Of a stretch of 64,000 nt of DNA, positions 17,093-25,529 are shown one piece after another. The position numbers were made by a program, and so were the translations under genes. This DNA is from RYN-133 sp963708645. GTDB lineage: Bacteria; Actinomycetota; Actinomycetes; Mycobacteriales; Jatrophihabitantaceae. The stretch lies in NCBI GenBank assembly GCA_963708645.1, contig CAVPTA010000007.1:930001-994000 (forward strand), given 5' to 3'. The notes beneath the pieces were generated by a model. That model worked only from the letters and a program-made list of their open reading frames with translations, was not told the DNA's origin and did not search any database. Within the stretch, counting starts at the first letter, position 1, and the number at the start of each line of letters is the position of its first letter.

Positions 17093-18363
17093 GTCGTCGC
17101 GGCTCCGATGCGCAGCAGGATCGCATGCAGGGCCCACATGGCGGTGTAGGTGCTGAACACGACGACGGTCTCGCCCGCCGCGACGGACGCTACGGCCGAG
17201 CGCACGGCCTTCTCCGGATCGGCTTCGACCTCGCTCGTGTCGACCTCGTCGTAGCGCAGTCGCAGGGCCATGTCGGCGGCGCGCGTGCCCGACGTCGACA
17301 TCCGGGCCGGATGTGCTGAGAGCGCGCCGAAGTCGACGTCCCACAGCCACGACACGTCGCGGCCGTCGGCGTAATCGTCATTGATGACGACGACGATCGC
17401 CTCTGCGGCGGTGGTGTCGAGCGTGCGCAGGGTCTGCCGGAAGCCGGCCGGGTTCTTGACGAGTTGCAGCACGACGTTGCGTCCGTCGACGTCGAAGCGC
17501 TGGCCACGTCCGAACGCGGGCATCACCGCAGCCAGCCCGCGGGCGATCGTCGCGTCGTCGAGCCCGAAGGTCAGGGCGAGCGCGGCGGCGCCAGTGGCGT
17601 TCTGTGCGTTGTGCGGACCTTCGGCGCGCAGGTCGACGTCATGCTCGCTCGTCCCGATGCGCATGCGCAGCGGTTCGCCTGCCGCCGGCAGGCGCAACAG
17701 CTCTGCGGTCGTTGGCTGGTCGGCGAAATGGATCGGCCCGCCGTAGAGCTCCTCGTCGGTCGGGAACAGCTCGCGCAGATCCTTGCTGACGCCGTAGTAC
17801 GTCGCGTCGGCCTGCGTCTGCGCAGCGAGCTTCGCGACACGCTCGTCGTCGCGGTTGAGCACGACCTGACCGGTCGTCGCAGCGGCGACCTTGCCGAGCA
17901 ACCTTGCGGTCATGTCGATCTCGCCGAAGCGGTCGAGTTGGTCGCGCATCACGTTGAGCAGCAATGCCCGCCGTGGCGCGACCGCCGCCACGAACCGCAC
18001 GGCCCACGCCTCATCGAGCTCGAATACCGCTACGTCATAAGGCAATCGTCCCGACCAGCGCGCGTGTTCGACCGTCGCCGTGATCGCCCCGCGGACGAAG
18101 TTGCTGCCGGTGTCGTTGGTCAACACCTCGTACTTCTCGGCGAGGATCGTCGCGACCATCTTGGTCGTTGTGGTCTTGCCGTTCGTGCCCGTCACGACGA
18201 CCACGCCCTCGGGCAGGCGCGCCATCGCGTGGGCGAGGTAGCGAGGGAACAGCTTCTCGACGACCAGGCCGGGCAGCGCATTGCCGCGTCGGCCGAGCAG
18301 GCGCAGCAGGGCGAGAGTCACCTTGCCGACCCACACGGCCAGCACGTTCGCCACAGCAGACAT
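17089..18363 (-). CDS. murT: Lipid II isoglutaminyl synthase, Mur-ligase-like subunit MurT
   Basis: The 424-residue Mur-ligase homologue has the ATP loop VVTGTNGKTTTTKM (about 57-70), the central ELDEAWAV region, and the C-terminal DUF1727 domain with INDDYADGRDVSWLWDVDF, which includes the catalytic Asp. It activates the D-Glu carboxylate for GatD-delivered ammonia. The Cys4 zinc-ribbon insertion found in firmicute MurT is missing: the stretch ATYYGVSKDLRELFPTDEEL onward contains no cysteine. It is coupled to gatD (ATGA) and lies 8 bases downstream of the isochorismatase-family gene. Confidence 0.94.
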   Translation of the reverse strand: MSAVANVLAVWVGKVTLALLRLLGRRGNALPGLVVEKLFPRYLAHAMARLPEGVVVVTGTNGKTTTTKMVATILAEKYEVLTNDTGSNFVRGAITATVEHARWSGRLPYDVAVFELDEAWAVRFVAAVAPRRALLLNVMRDQLDRFGEIDMTARLLGKVAAATTGQVVLNRDDERVAKLAAQTQADATYYGVSKDLRELFPTDEELYGGPIHFADQPTTAELLRLPAAGEPLRMRIGTSEHDVDLRAEGPHNAQNATGAAALALTFGLDDATIARGLAAVMPAFGRGQRFDVDGRNVVLQLVKNPAGFRQTLRTLDTTAAEAIVVVINDDYADGRDVSWLWDVDFGALSAHPARMSTSGTRAADMALRLRYDEVDTSEVEADPEKAVRSAVASVAAGETVVVFSTYTAMWALHAILLRIGAATT

Positions 18364-18371
18364 GATGCTGT

Positions 18372-18896
18372 TCAGGCTACGGCGTCGCCGGTCACCACCT
18401 CGACGAGCGGCGCATACAACGCCATCACCGCAAGGGCCTGCGCGTGCGACTCATCGGTCGCACCGGCACAGGCGTCGGCGACAACGCGTACTCGCACACC
18501 GGCGTCAGCCGCAGCGAGCACGGTCGAGATCACGCAGCAGTCGGTCGACACACCGGCGACAACAATCGACTCGCCGACCGAGCCGGCGAGCTCGGCCCAC
18601 TTCCCGAAGGTCGTCGCCGTAATCGCGGGTCGGTCGGCAAATGGTGCGACCAACTCGTACATCGGATCGTCCGGAGGCTGCAGCGCGAACGGCCACTGCC
18701 GGTAATAGTCGACCCACGCGCCGGACGGCTCGGCCGGAGCAACGAACCGCGTGAACGTCACCGCGGTGCCGAACGCCGCGACCAGCCGCTCGATCGGCGG
18801 CACGATCTCGGCGAAGCGCGGCGCGGCCCACGGGCTGCCGACATCGCCGAAGACGTGCTGCAGGTCGATGACGACCAGGTGTGCGCCGTCCGTCAC
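18372..18896 (-). CDS. Isochorismatase-family cysteine hydrolase
   Basis: The 174-residue protein has the Asp-Lys-Cys triad of this fold: VVIDLQHVF (Asp), TTFGKWAEL (Lys) and GVSTDCCVISTVLAAADAG (Cys, the second of the pair by alignment). Family members hydrolyse amides or C-N bonds (nicotinamide, ureidoacrylate, biuret) or isochorismate. The start is GTG at 18896. It lies 55 bases downstream of a nucleobase permease gene and 8 upstream of murT. The first neighbour suggests nucleobase or amide salvage; the second may only be shared transcription. Confidence 0.85.
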   Translation of the reverse strand: MTDGAHLVVIDLQHVFGDVGSPWAAPRFAEIVPPIERLVAAFGTAVTFTRFVAPAEPSGAWVDYYRQWPFALQPPDDPMYELVAPFADRPAITATTFGKWAELAGSVGESIVVAGVSTDCCVISTVLAAADAGVRVRVVADACAGATDESHAQALAVMALYAPLVEVVTGDAVA

Positions 18897-18951
18897 GGGG
18901 TCCCCGCGTAAACGCGCAGCGTGCTTTGCGAAGCGTTTTCGTGGGGTGTGT

Positions 18952-20427
18952 TCACGTCCTGCCTTCTTGTACGCGGACGCGGCGGCTACCGGCGATGAGC
19001 GCGGCGACGAAGCCGACGGCGAGCGCCACGAGGACGCCGATGTTCGCGCCCGCCCAGTCGCCGGTCTTCCCGCCGAGGCCGAACGGATCGAGCAGGTAGC
19101 CCTGCCACGTCAACCAGCTCGCGGCGACGTTGGTGACGAGTCCCCATCCGAGGAACGTGCCGATCACAACAGCCGCCAGTGGCACGACCTGCACCGCGCC
19201 GTAGCGGCCATGTGCGTCGAACAGCTCGGCCTCGGCGTAGTCGCGCTTGCGCAACAGGACGTCGGCGAGCATCACTCCGCACCATGCGGCGACTGGAACG
19301 CCGAGGGTGATCAGGAATCCTTGGAATTGATAGAGGAAATTGCTGCTCGCCGAGAACACCACGTAGATGGTTCCGGCAATCATGATCACGCCGTCGACGA
19401 GCGCGGCGAGAGGTCGTGGAATGCGCAGTCCGGCGGTCAAGAGCGCCAGCCCTGAGGAATAGATGTCGAGGATCGCGCCGCCGACCAGGCCGAGCACGGC
19501 GACGATCAGGAACGGGATGAGGGCCCAGGTGCTCAGCTCCTGCGCCAACGCGCCGATCGGGTCGAAGCCGATGGCCGAGCTCAATCCCTTCGAGGAGCCG
19601 GCGAGCAGCAGCCCGAACACAACCAGGATCGCCGGGGCGATCGCGCCGCCGAAGGTCGTCCAACCGACCACGCCTTTGCTGGACGCGCGGCGCGGCAGGT
19701 AGCGCGAGTAGTCAGCGGCAGCGTTCACCCAACCGAGGCCGAATCCGGTGAGTACGAAGACGAATGCGCCGAGGAAGTGCTGCGAGGATCCCGACGGCAC
19801 GGCCGACACATTGTGCCAATCGATCTTGTCGGCAACCAGGATCATGTAGACGACCGTGAGGATGCCCGTCACGACGGTGATGACCGCCTGCGCGCGCATG
19901 ATCAGGTCGAAGCCCATCACGCCGCCGATGATCACCAGCGCTGCCACGACGATCATCGCGATCACCTTGGTCGGCGTTCCGCTGCTCCAACCCAGGCGGT
20001 CGAACACTGTCGACGTCGCGAGCGTGGCAAGGATGACGAGCACAGTCTCCCAACCGACGGTCAGCACCCACGACAACGTTGCGGGGAGCACGTTGCCGCG
20101 CACGCCGAACGCCGCCCGGCTGAGCACCATCGTCGGCGCCGAGCCACGCTTGCCGGCGAGCGCGATGAATCCGCACAACAGGAACGACAGGACGACACCG
20201 ACGACCGCAGCAATCGTTGCCTGCCAGAACGAGAGGCCGAACGGTCCCAGGAACGCGCCGTAGCCGATGGCCAGCACCGAGACGTTGGCGCCGAACCACG
20301 GCCAGAACAGCTGCGCGGGCGTGCCGCGGCGCTGGTCGTCGCCGATGACCTCGATGCCGTTCGTCTCGACGCTCAACGCGCTCGAGCTCGGTTCTCGGAC
20401 GGGTCCGCTCTTCTCTGTCGCCACCAT
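18952..20427 (-). CDS. NCS1 family nucleobase (cytosine/purine) permease
   Basis: A 491-residue membrane transporter with about 12 helices. FWPWFGANVSVLAIGYGAF, the loop GKRGSAPTMVLSRAAFGVRG and GWVNAAADYSRYLPR are typical of the CodB-like cytosine permease branch of NCS1. It would import cytosine, a purine or a related ring compound by H+ or Na+ symport. It is the first gene of a probable unit with the isochorismatase-family hydrolase, murT and gatD. Confidence 0.9.
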   Translation of the reverse strand: MVATEKSGPVREPSSSALSVETNGIEVIGDDQRRGTPAQLFWPWFGANVSVLAIGYGAFLGPFGLSFWQATIAAVVGVVLSFLLCGFIALAGKRGSAPTMVLSRAAFGVRGNVLPATLSWVLTVGWETVLVILATLATSTVFDRLGWSSGTPTKVIAMIVVAALVIIGGVMGFDLIMRAQAVITVVTGILTVVYMILVADKIDWHNVSAVPSGSSQHFLGAFVFVLTGFGLGWVNAAADYSRYLPRRASSKGVVGWTTFGGAIAPAILVVFGLLLAGSSKGLSSAIGFDPIGALAQELSTWALIPFLIVAVLGLVGGAILDIYSSGLALLTAGLRIPRPLAALVDGVIMIAGTIYVVFSASSNFLYQFQGFLITLGVPVAAWCGVMLADVLLRKRDYAEAELFDAHGRYGAVQVVPLAAVVIGTFLGWGLVTNVAASWLTWQGYLLDPFGLGGKTGDWAGANIGVLVALAVGFVAALIAGSRRVRVQEGRT

Positions 20428-20741
20428 CGCCGTGCTCCGCTCGCCTCGTTGCTGATGCTGAGAACGAGGTCAGCGTAGCGACGGCAAACGTTGTCAGAGG
20501 TGCAGCAGTCGTGTGGCCCACACGAGCCGCGTCGGCCGTTGCTCGCGCGGATGCGCGTCGTGGTCGGCCGGGACAGCACCTGCAGCGGCAAAGTCGGTGG
20601 TAGCCGGTCCTGGCCGCCGGGAAGGCTGCCAAGGTCTGTTTCGCTCGGTTGCGGGTCGGTCTGCTGCGATCTCCGGATGCGAGCCCTGACTTTCCAGTGA
20701 CAGCTCGGTAGTCACACCCCGCGACTCCCCCGAGGACGAGA
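20428..20741. other. Intergenic region without a supported gene
   Basis: These 314 bases separate the divergent permease and AAA+ ATPase genes. Open frames here have no recognisable domain, no good ribosome-binding site and no codon pattern of a real gene. The region must hold the promoters for both directions, but I cannot assign -35/-10 elements with confidence. Confidence 0.6.
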
Positions 20742-22700
20742 GTGACCGACGCCCGACTTCAACTCACCGATGCCGTTGCGGCGGCCGCGGCACGAAGACA
20801 CGTGGCCGGTCCCGGCGACAGCGCCGCTGTCGACGACCAGTTGGCGGCCTGCGTCGAGGTGCTGCGCGCCGACCACGAGGCGATGCAGCCGCGGGCTCTC
20901 GCAGCAGAGACAGAGGGTCTCGACCGGATCGGCGACCTTTTCGGTCTCGACCCGACCGACCGCGCCATCCTGTTCGCCTGCGCGATGGCCGAACTCGACG
21001 GCGCGGTGTCATTCGCGTACTCGCTGCTGCGCGGCCTGATCCCCGGCGCCGCGCGCTGCAGCGTCGCCCTGGCCATCGAGCTCTCCGGCGCAGCCAGCGC
21101 AGCCGAGGGCCTGCACCGCTTCGGCCACAGCGCACCGTTGCGCCGGCACGACCTGGTGCAGCTGTCCGCGGCCGAGCCCTGGGTCGAGCGCGTCGTCAGC
21201 GTGCCCGACGCCGTCATGCGCGTGGTCGCCGGGCTCGCCCCGGCCGATCCGGTCGTCGATTCGATGCGGCTCGATGTGAGGCCGCTCGACGTCCCGGGCG
21301 TGGACCGGCTGGCGAACGCGCTGCGCGCGGGCGGCAGCACGTTCTGGGTGCGCTCACGGCACGGCACGCCCGGCACGTCGCTTGCCGTGGCGGCAGTGAG
21401 CGCGGCGGGGATGCCTGGCCTGACGATAGATCTGCGCCTTCGTCCCGGTGGCGTGTCGGCCGGCGACGCCATTGCAGTCGCCGTGCGTGAGGCCGGGCTC
21501 ACCGAACGTGCCTTGGTCGTCAGCGGGGCGGACGAGTTGGGCGAGGGTCCCGACGGCGCCTTCGACCGGCTGCGCGACCCCGTCGTCCCGGTGGTTCTGG
21601 TCGGCAGCCATCCCTGGCGCTCGAGCTGGCTGCCCGACCTGCCGTTCTCGGTCGAGGCTGCGCCGCTCAGCGTTGCCGAGCGGCGCGCGCTCTGGGTGTC
21701 CGGAGCCGGTCAGGACATCGACGAGGAGTCGTTGACCGCGCTGGCGGCGCTGCGGTTGGGTCCGGAGGACGTCGCGTCCGCGGTCAGGTTCGCGCGCGTG
21801 CTCGCCGATGCCGACCAGGCGCCCGTGTCCGGCACCATCTTGCGCGCGGCGGCGCGGCGGGTGGCCGGTTCCGGCGCTGTGGCGGGCGGAAGGATCATCA
21901 CGACGGTCTCGGACGGCGCGGTGGGCTTCGGCGACGTCATCGTCCCGGAGACCACGGAGGCGGAGCTGCGCCGCCTGGTCACCTGGGCCCGCAACCGCGA
22001 CGTCGTAGCCAGGCGCGGGCTCTACTCCGAGCGAGGCCGCGGGATCACGGCCCTGTTCGCCGGCAGCTCAGGAACCGGCAAGACCCTCGCCGCGCGCGTG
22101 CTTGCCGATCAACTCTCGATGGATCTGTTCCAGGTCGACCTGTCCGCAGTGGTCGACAAGTACATCGGCGAGACGGAGAAGAATCTCGAGAAGGTGTTCC
22201 AGGCGGCCGAGGCACTCGACGTCGTGCTGTTCTTCGACGAGGCGGACGCGCTGTTCGGAAATCGCTCCGAGGTCAAGGACGCGCGCGACCGGTACGCCAA
22301 TCAGGAGGTCGCCTACCTGCTGCAACGCATGGAGGAGTTCGACGGCATCACGGTGCTGGCCTCCAACCTGCGCGGCAACCTGGACAAGGCGTTCTCACGC
22401 CGGTTGAGCTTCATCGTCCCGTTCCCGGATCCGGATGCGAAGACGCGGGCACGGCTGTGGCAGCACCATCTGGACCAGCTCGAGGCGCTGTCGGACGTCG
22501 ACCCCGTCGAGGTGCCCGTGCTGGCTAACGCCCTCGAGGTCGCGGGCGGGGACATCCGGAACGCGGTGCTCGCCGCGGCCTACGACGCCGCCGACCAGGG
22601 ACAGCCGGTCGGCATGAAGCACGTCGTCGCCGCGGCCCTTCGGGAGACCCGCAAGCTCGGGAAGGTGTCGGCAGAGCAACGCCTTGCGGCGTACCTCTGA
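20742..22700 (+). CDS. Two-module AAA+ ATPase of the contractile injection system (eCIS) type
   Basis: The 652-residue protein has an N-terminal helical domain (about 1-170) with PTDRAILFACAMAELDGAVS, a degenerate AAA module (about 190-360, no Walker A, Walker-B-like ALVVSGADEL), and an intact C-terminal AAA+ module: Walker A GSSGTGKT (441-448), Walker B VVLFFDEADALFG (494-506), arginine region FSRRLSF (551-557) and sensor 2 GGDIRN (602-607). This matches the ATPases encoded with phage-tail-like extracellular contractile injection systems (Afp15/Pvc15 type), which help load effectors. No sheath, tube or baseplate gene is in the window. It is convergent with a DUF4157 gene, 7 bases apart, a protein class often linked to such systems. 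The start is GTG at 20742. Confidence 0.82.
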   Translation: MTDARLQLTDAVAAAAARRHVAGPGDSAAVDDQLAACVEVLRADHEAMQPRALAAETEGLDRIGDLFGLDPTDRAILFACAMAELDGAVSFAYSLLRGLIPGAARCSVALAIELSGAASAAEGLHRFGHSAPLRRHDLVQLSAAEPWVERVVSVPDAVMRVVAGLAPADPVVDSMRLDVRPLDVPGVDRLANALRAGGSTFWVRSRHGTPGTSLAVAAVSAAGMPGLTIDLRLRPGGVSAGDAIAVAVREAGLTERALVVSGADELGEGPDGAFDRLRDPVVPVVLVGSHPWRSSWLPDLPFSVEAAPLSVAERRALWVSGAGQDIDEESLTALAALRLGPEDVASAVRFARVLADADQAPVSGTILRAAARRVAGSGAVAGGRIITTVSDGAVGFGDVIVPETTEAELRRLVTWARNRDVVARRGLYSERGRGITALFAGSSGTGKTLAARVLADQLSMDLFQVDLSAVVDKYIGETEKNLEKVFQAAEALDVVLFFDEADALFGNRSEVKDARDRYANQEVAYLLQRMEEFDGITVLASNLRGNLDKAFSRRLSFIVPFPDPDAKTRARLWQHHLDQLEALSDVDPVEVPVLANALEVAGGDIRNAVLAAAYDAADQGQPVGMKHVVAAALRETRKLGKVSAEQRLAAYL

Positions 22701-22707
22701 GAGCCTC

Positions 22708-24232
22708 CTAGCTCAGACCCTTCGCCGGGATGGCGTCCTCAAGTCTCTTGGCGACGTCTGCCGGCGTGGTCCCCGCCGCTGCACCGATCGTCGCCCACGA
22801 CTTGCCATAGGCGACCTCCATCTTGCCCTGCAGGTCCTCCCACGCAGCCCGGTCCTCCTCGGTGTATTTCGCCTTTTCCGGAGACTTGTCGCCGTATTTG
22901 GCCTCGATGGTGCGCTGTTCCTCGTATTCCTTGTGGGCGAGTTTCTTGGTGTTGGCGATCGGAGCGAGATGCAGCTGCAGTTCGACGATGAAGCCCGAAT
23001 AGTGCTGCTTCTTGCCAACGGCGTCGTCGTAATCGACTCCGCCGCCCATCTCGATGGAGAGATTGATGTCGCCGTACATCTTTCCCTTGGCCAGGCTGTT
23101 CTTGATCCGGACGACCTTGAACAGCGGGCTGTTGCTCACGAGGCCGAAACCCTGGATGAGGTCGTCGGGGTCGTCGTACTTGATCGTTCCGCCGACGAGA
23201 TCGACCATGCGCGACGCGTCGCCCTTGTACGCAGAATCGAGCTTTTCCTTGGCCCGGTCCAGCCCTTTCACCGGTTTGCCCGGACGGAACAGAGGTGTCC
23301 CGTGACAGCTCTTGTCGGCGGCGATGCCCTCGACCGTGTGCCGGAATGCGCCTTCGAGCATCTCGACGTGTGCGTAGATCTCACCGAGGTCGTCGACAGG
23401 CTGGTGCAGTTCCTTCGTCGCCTCGCCCGCCTTGGTCGCGTCGACCCTGTCGCGCTTGCCCTTCGACGACTCGGCGGAGAACTTCCCGTTGGGAGTGGTG
23501 TCGTACTTGACGTCGGCGCCGAGCAGCTTCCTGGCCTTTGCGGGCATCACCTTGCCCTCGTCGAAAAGGGGGTTCAGGTGATTGTCCATGGTGTCCAGCT
23601 CGGGACCCTTGGGCTTCTTGCCCCGCGAGAAGAGCCGGCGCAACGGGGCCGGCTCGTGCGACGGTTGCGCTGTGCGCTGCCGGAGCGGGCGAGCGACGCA
23701 GCGAACCAAGGGCACCGGCGGCCATGCGATCGGCCGAGGCTTCGGCGGGGTCATTCGCGCGGCCAATCGTCGTCGCGCCTGTCGCGGCCCCGAACTCTCC
23801 CCGGCGATGCTGGGCGACGTGGGCGAGTTCGTGCGCCAACAGCTGCTCGCCCGACGACGAGCCCGGTGCATACGTTCCGGCAGAGAAGTAGACGTCGGTG
23901 CCGTGCGTGAACGCCGTCGCCTGCACCGAACGCGCGATGTGGTTGCTCTCGGTGTCGGTATGCACGCGCACGCTGCTCAGGTCAGCGCCGTAGGCCTCGC
24001 TGAATCGTTGCGCTGTCTCAGCCGGAAGAGCGCTGCCGTGACCGCGGCGCCGACGCAGCACCGAAGTGATCTCCGGAGCAGCCTCTGTGCCGCCGAGCGG
24101 GTCGGCGCTGTGCGCGACGCTGCGGGCAATCGGAGTACGGAACGGAGCCGGAACGTGACTCACGCTCGGTTCGGCGGGTGTGGGGGTTCGTGCGCTCGCC
24201 TCCGCCTCATGGACGAGCTTTTTGTCTGGCAT
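22708..24232 (-). CDS. DUF4157 (eCIS core) protein with RelA/SpoT-like C-terminal region, frameshifted
   Basis: From ATG at 24232 (preceded by GGGAGG) the protein starts with ~65 unstructured residues, then a DUF4157 domain (about 68-142) with HTDTESNHIARSVQATAFTH and a zinc-protease-like HELAHVAQH at 134-142. After a one-base frame switch near 23680 a ~300-residue C-terminal part follows, with GDASRMVDLVGGTIKYDD, KVVRIKNSL, MYGDINLSIEM and GFIVELQLHLAP. Order and spacing (Asp in DLVGG, Lys/Tyr region, Glu in VELQL) resemble the synthetase fold of RelA/SpoT nucleotidyltransferases seen at the ends of polymorphic toxins. DUF4157 proteins are known as eCIS cargo. Inference: an injected effector that modifies nucleotides or RNA. 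Domain identity is by eye. Confidence 0.7.
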
Positions 24233-24393
24233 CCACCCTCCCGGCAGCACCTGCAGTTGGTGAATTCTACGTCATCAGGATTCCTGAACAACCGGAACGA
24301 CGACCTCCGTCCGAGCGGGATCACGGCCCTGAAGGCCGCGCGGTCGAGGTCGTCCTGAGCGGCCAGGGCTGGGCCGGATCGCCCGTCAGTGAG

Positions 24394-24466
24394 TGGAGAC
24401 GAGGGGAATCGAACCCCTAACCCCCGCCTTGCAAAGGCGGTGCTCTGCCAATTGAGCTACGTCCCC
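24394..24466 (-). tRNA. tRNA-Ala (anticodon TGC)
   Basis: A 73-base cloverleaf: acceptor GGGGACG pairs with CGTCTCC (one G-U), D-arm TAGCTCAATTGGCAGAGCA, anticodon stem-loop CCGCCTTTGCAAGGCGG with TGC, and T-arm AGGGGTTCGATTCCCCT. CCA is not encoded. It follows tRNA-Ile and DLW-39 on the same strand, the usual order next to gyrA in actinobacteria. Confidence 0.97.
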
Positions 24467-24477
24467 CGAGGGGTGGT

Positions 24478-24600
24478 TCAGCGCGATGAGTCAGAGGTCG
24501 CCTCGCGCCACAGCGCTGCGTCGGCCTGGTTCTGGCGACGCCGCAGCAGGGTGACGACCACGCCGACGACACCCACCACGAGCACGAGCGGCTTGCGCAC
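24478..24600 (-). CDS. DLW-39 family small membrane protein (40 aa)
   Basis: From GTG at 24600 the peptide starts MRKPLVLVVGVVGVVVTLLR, a single membrane helix with a basic flank, and ends with ADAALWREATSDSSR, close to the [A/D]LWxEAT end that names the family. Genes of this family lie between the tRNA-Ile and tRNA-Ala genes near gyrA in actinobacteria, exactly as here. Function unknown. Confidence 0.85.
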   Translation of the reverse strand: MRKPLVLVVGVVGVVVTLLRRRQNQADAALWREATSDSSR

Positions 24601-24631
24601 GAGGCCTCCAATGCTGTTCGTCTGACGTGCG

Positions 24632-24705
24632 TGGGCCTGGGAGGACTTGAACCTCCGGCCTCATCCTTATCAGGGATGCGCTCTAACCGTCTGAGCTACA
24701 GGCCC
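24632..24705 (-). tRNA. tRNA-Ile (anticodon GAT)
   Basis: A 74-base cloverleaf: acceptor GGGCCTG with CAGGCCC, D-arm TAGCTCAGACGGTTAGAGC, anticodon stem-loop CATCCCTGATAAGGATG with GAT, and T-arm GGAGGTTCAAGTCCTCC. CCA is not encoded. Upstream is the DUF3566 gene on the same strand, with 77 bases between. Confidence 0.97.
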
Positions 24706-24782
24706 GGGCAGCACTGCGAGCAACCTAAGCAGTGCGAAGGAGAACTTTACTGGCCGCCTCCGGCGGCGACCAACTGGGTTGC

Positions 24783-25526
24783 CTACCGTTCGGACAGGGT
24801 GATCTCGATCCCGCCGACCAGATCGGCGCAGAGGTTGTAGATCACCGAGCCGATGGTCGTCAGAGCCACGAACAAGACGATGTTGATGACGCCGATGATT
24901 GCGGCGCCGCCGAAGACGATGCCCGCGGTGATCGGCGGCTTCGACCCGGATCCGTTGAGCTGCACGACGGTGTCGTTGACCTTCTGCAGGACGCCGGCCG
25001 CGTCGAGGACGCCGTACAGCACGCCGACGATGATCAGCCACACGAAGAACAGCGCGATCGCGAGAACGCACGAGAACTTCAGCACCGTGAGCGGGCTGAT
25101 GTGGCGCAGCTGCAGCCGGGCGCGTCGCGGGCCGCGGTTGCGCGCGCCCCGGCCGGTCGGCGCCGATGCCTGGGGCCGGCCGGGCTGGCCGGACGGCTGG
25201 CCGCCGGGCGTCGCGGGTCCGTGCGCCGGGTTGCGCTGCTCGGTGGTGCGCTGCTCGGTGGTGCGCTGCTCGGCGACCCGCTGCTCGGTTGCGACGGACG
25301 AGTTCTGCTGGCCACCTGCGCCGGGCTGGCGCGGGTTACCGGAGATCGTCGTCGCACCGAAGTCGGCACTGGAAGAACTCGCGCCGTTGCTCCCCGACGG
25401 GGCCTTGGCGCCGTTCGCGGTGCCGGACTGGCCGGCATCCGACTGGGTGCCGGCCTGCGTGCCGGCCGGCTGGGCGGTCGACTGCATAGGTTGCGAAGCA
25501 GTCCCCCCGTAGGGCGATTGCGTCAT
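24783..25526 (-). CDS. DUF3566 family membrane protein
   Basis: The 247-residue protein has a long low-complexity Gln/Ser/Gly/Thr-rich cytoplasmic part (1-130), including tandem TEQR units, then a basic stretch and the DUF3566 core with two membrane helices (about 150-172 and 200-225) joined by GVLQKVNDTVVQLNGSG. The family is encoded immediately after gyrA in actinobacteria (Rv0007 in M. tuberculosis). It follows gyrA by 3 bases, so it is in the gyrase operon. Function unknown. Confidence 0.92.
   Translation of the reverse strand: MTQSPYGGTASQPMQSTAQPAGTQAGTQSDAGQSGTANGAKAPSGSNGASSSSADFGATTISGNPRQPGAGGQQNSSVATEQRVAEQRTTEQRTTEQRNPAHGPATPGGQPSGQPGRPQASAPTGRGARNRGPRRARLQLRHISPLTVLKFSCVLAIALFFVWLIIVGVLYGVLDAAGVLQKVNDTVVQLNGSGSKPPITAGIVFGGAAIIGVINIVLFVALTTIGSVIYNLCADLVGGIEITLSER
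25233..25292 (-). repeat. 15-bp tandem repeat inside the DUF3566 gene
   Basis: Four copies of a 15-base unit (consensus GCGCTGCTCGGTGGT on the + strand) encode repeated TEQRT/EQR peptides in the disordered part of the DUF3566 protein. The first two copies are identical, the last two diverged. Copy number may vary between strains. Confidence 0.8.
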
Positions 25527-25529
25527 TCG

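Noticed and set aside
20494..20715. Possible small gene on the minus strand between the permease and the AAA+ ATPase
   Set aside because: No recognisable domain, no clear ribosome-binding site and low-complexity Arg/Pro/Ala content; treated as intergenic.
24394..24466. tRNA-Ala as an integration site of a mobile element
   Set aside because: No integrase, transposase or direct repeat of the tRNA 3' end was seen by eye near 15.7-15.8 kb, so no mobile element is annotated.
25233..25292. CRISPR-like repeat array
   Set aside because: The units are 15 bases, directly adjacent without spacers, and encode TEQR repeats in frame in the DUF3566 gene. No CRISPR array or cas gene is present in the window.
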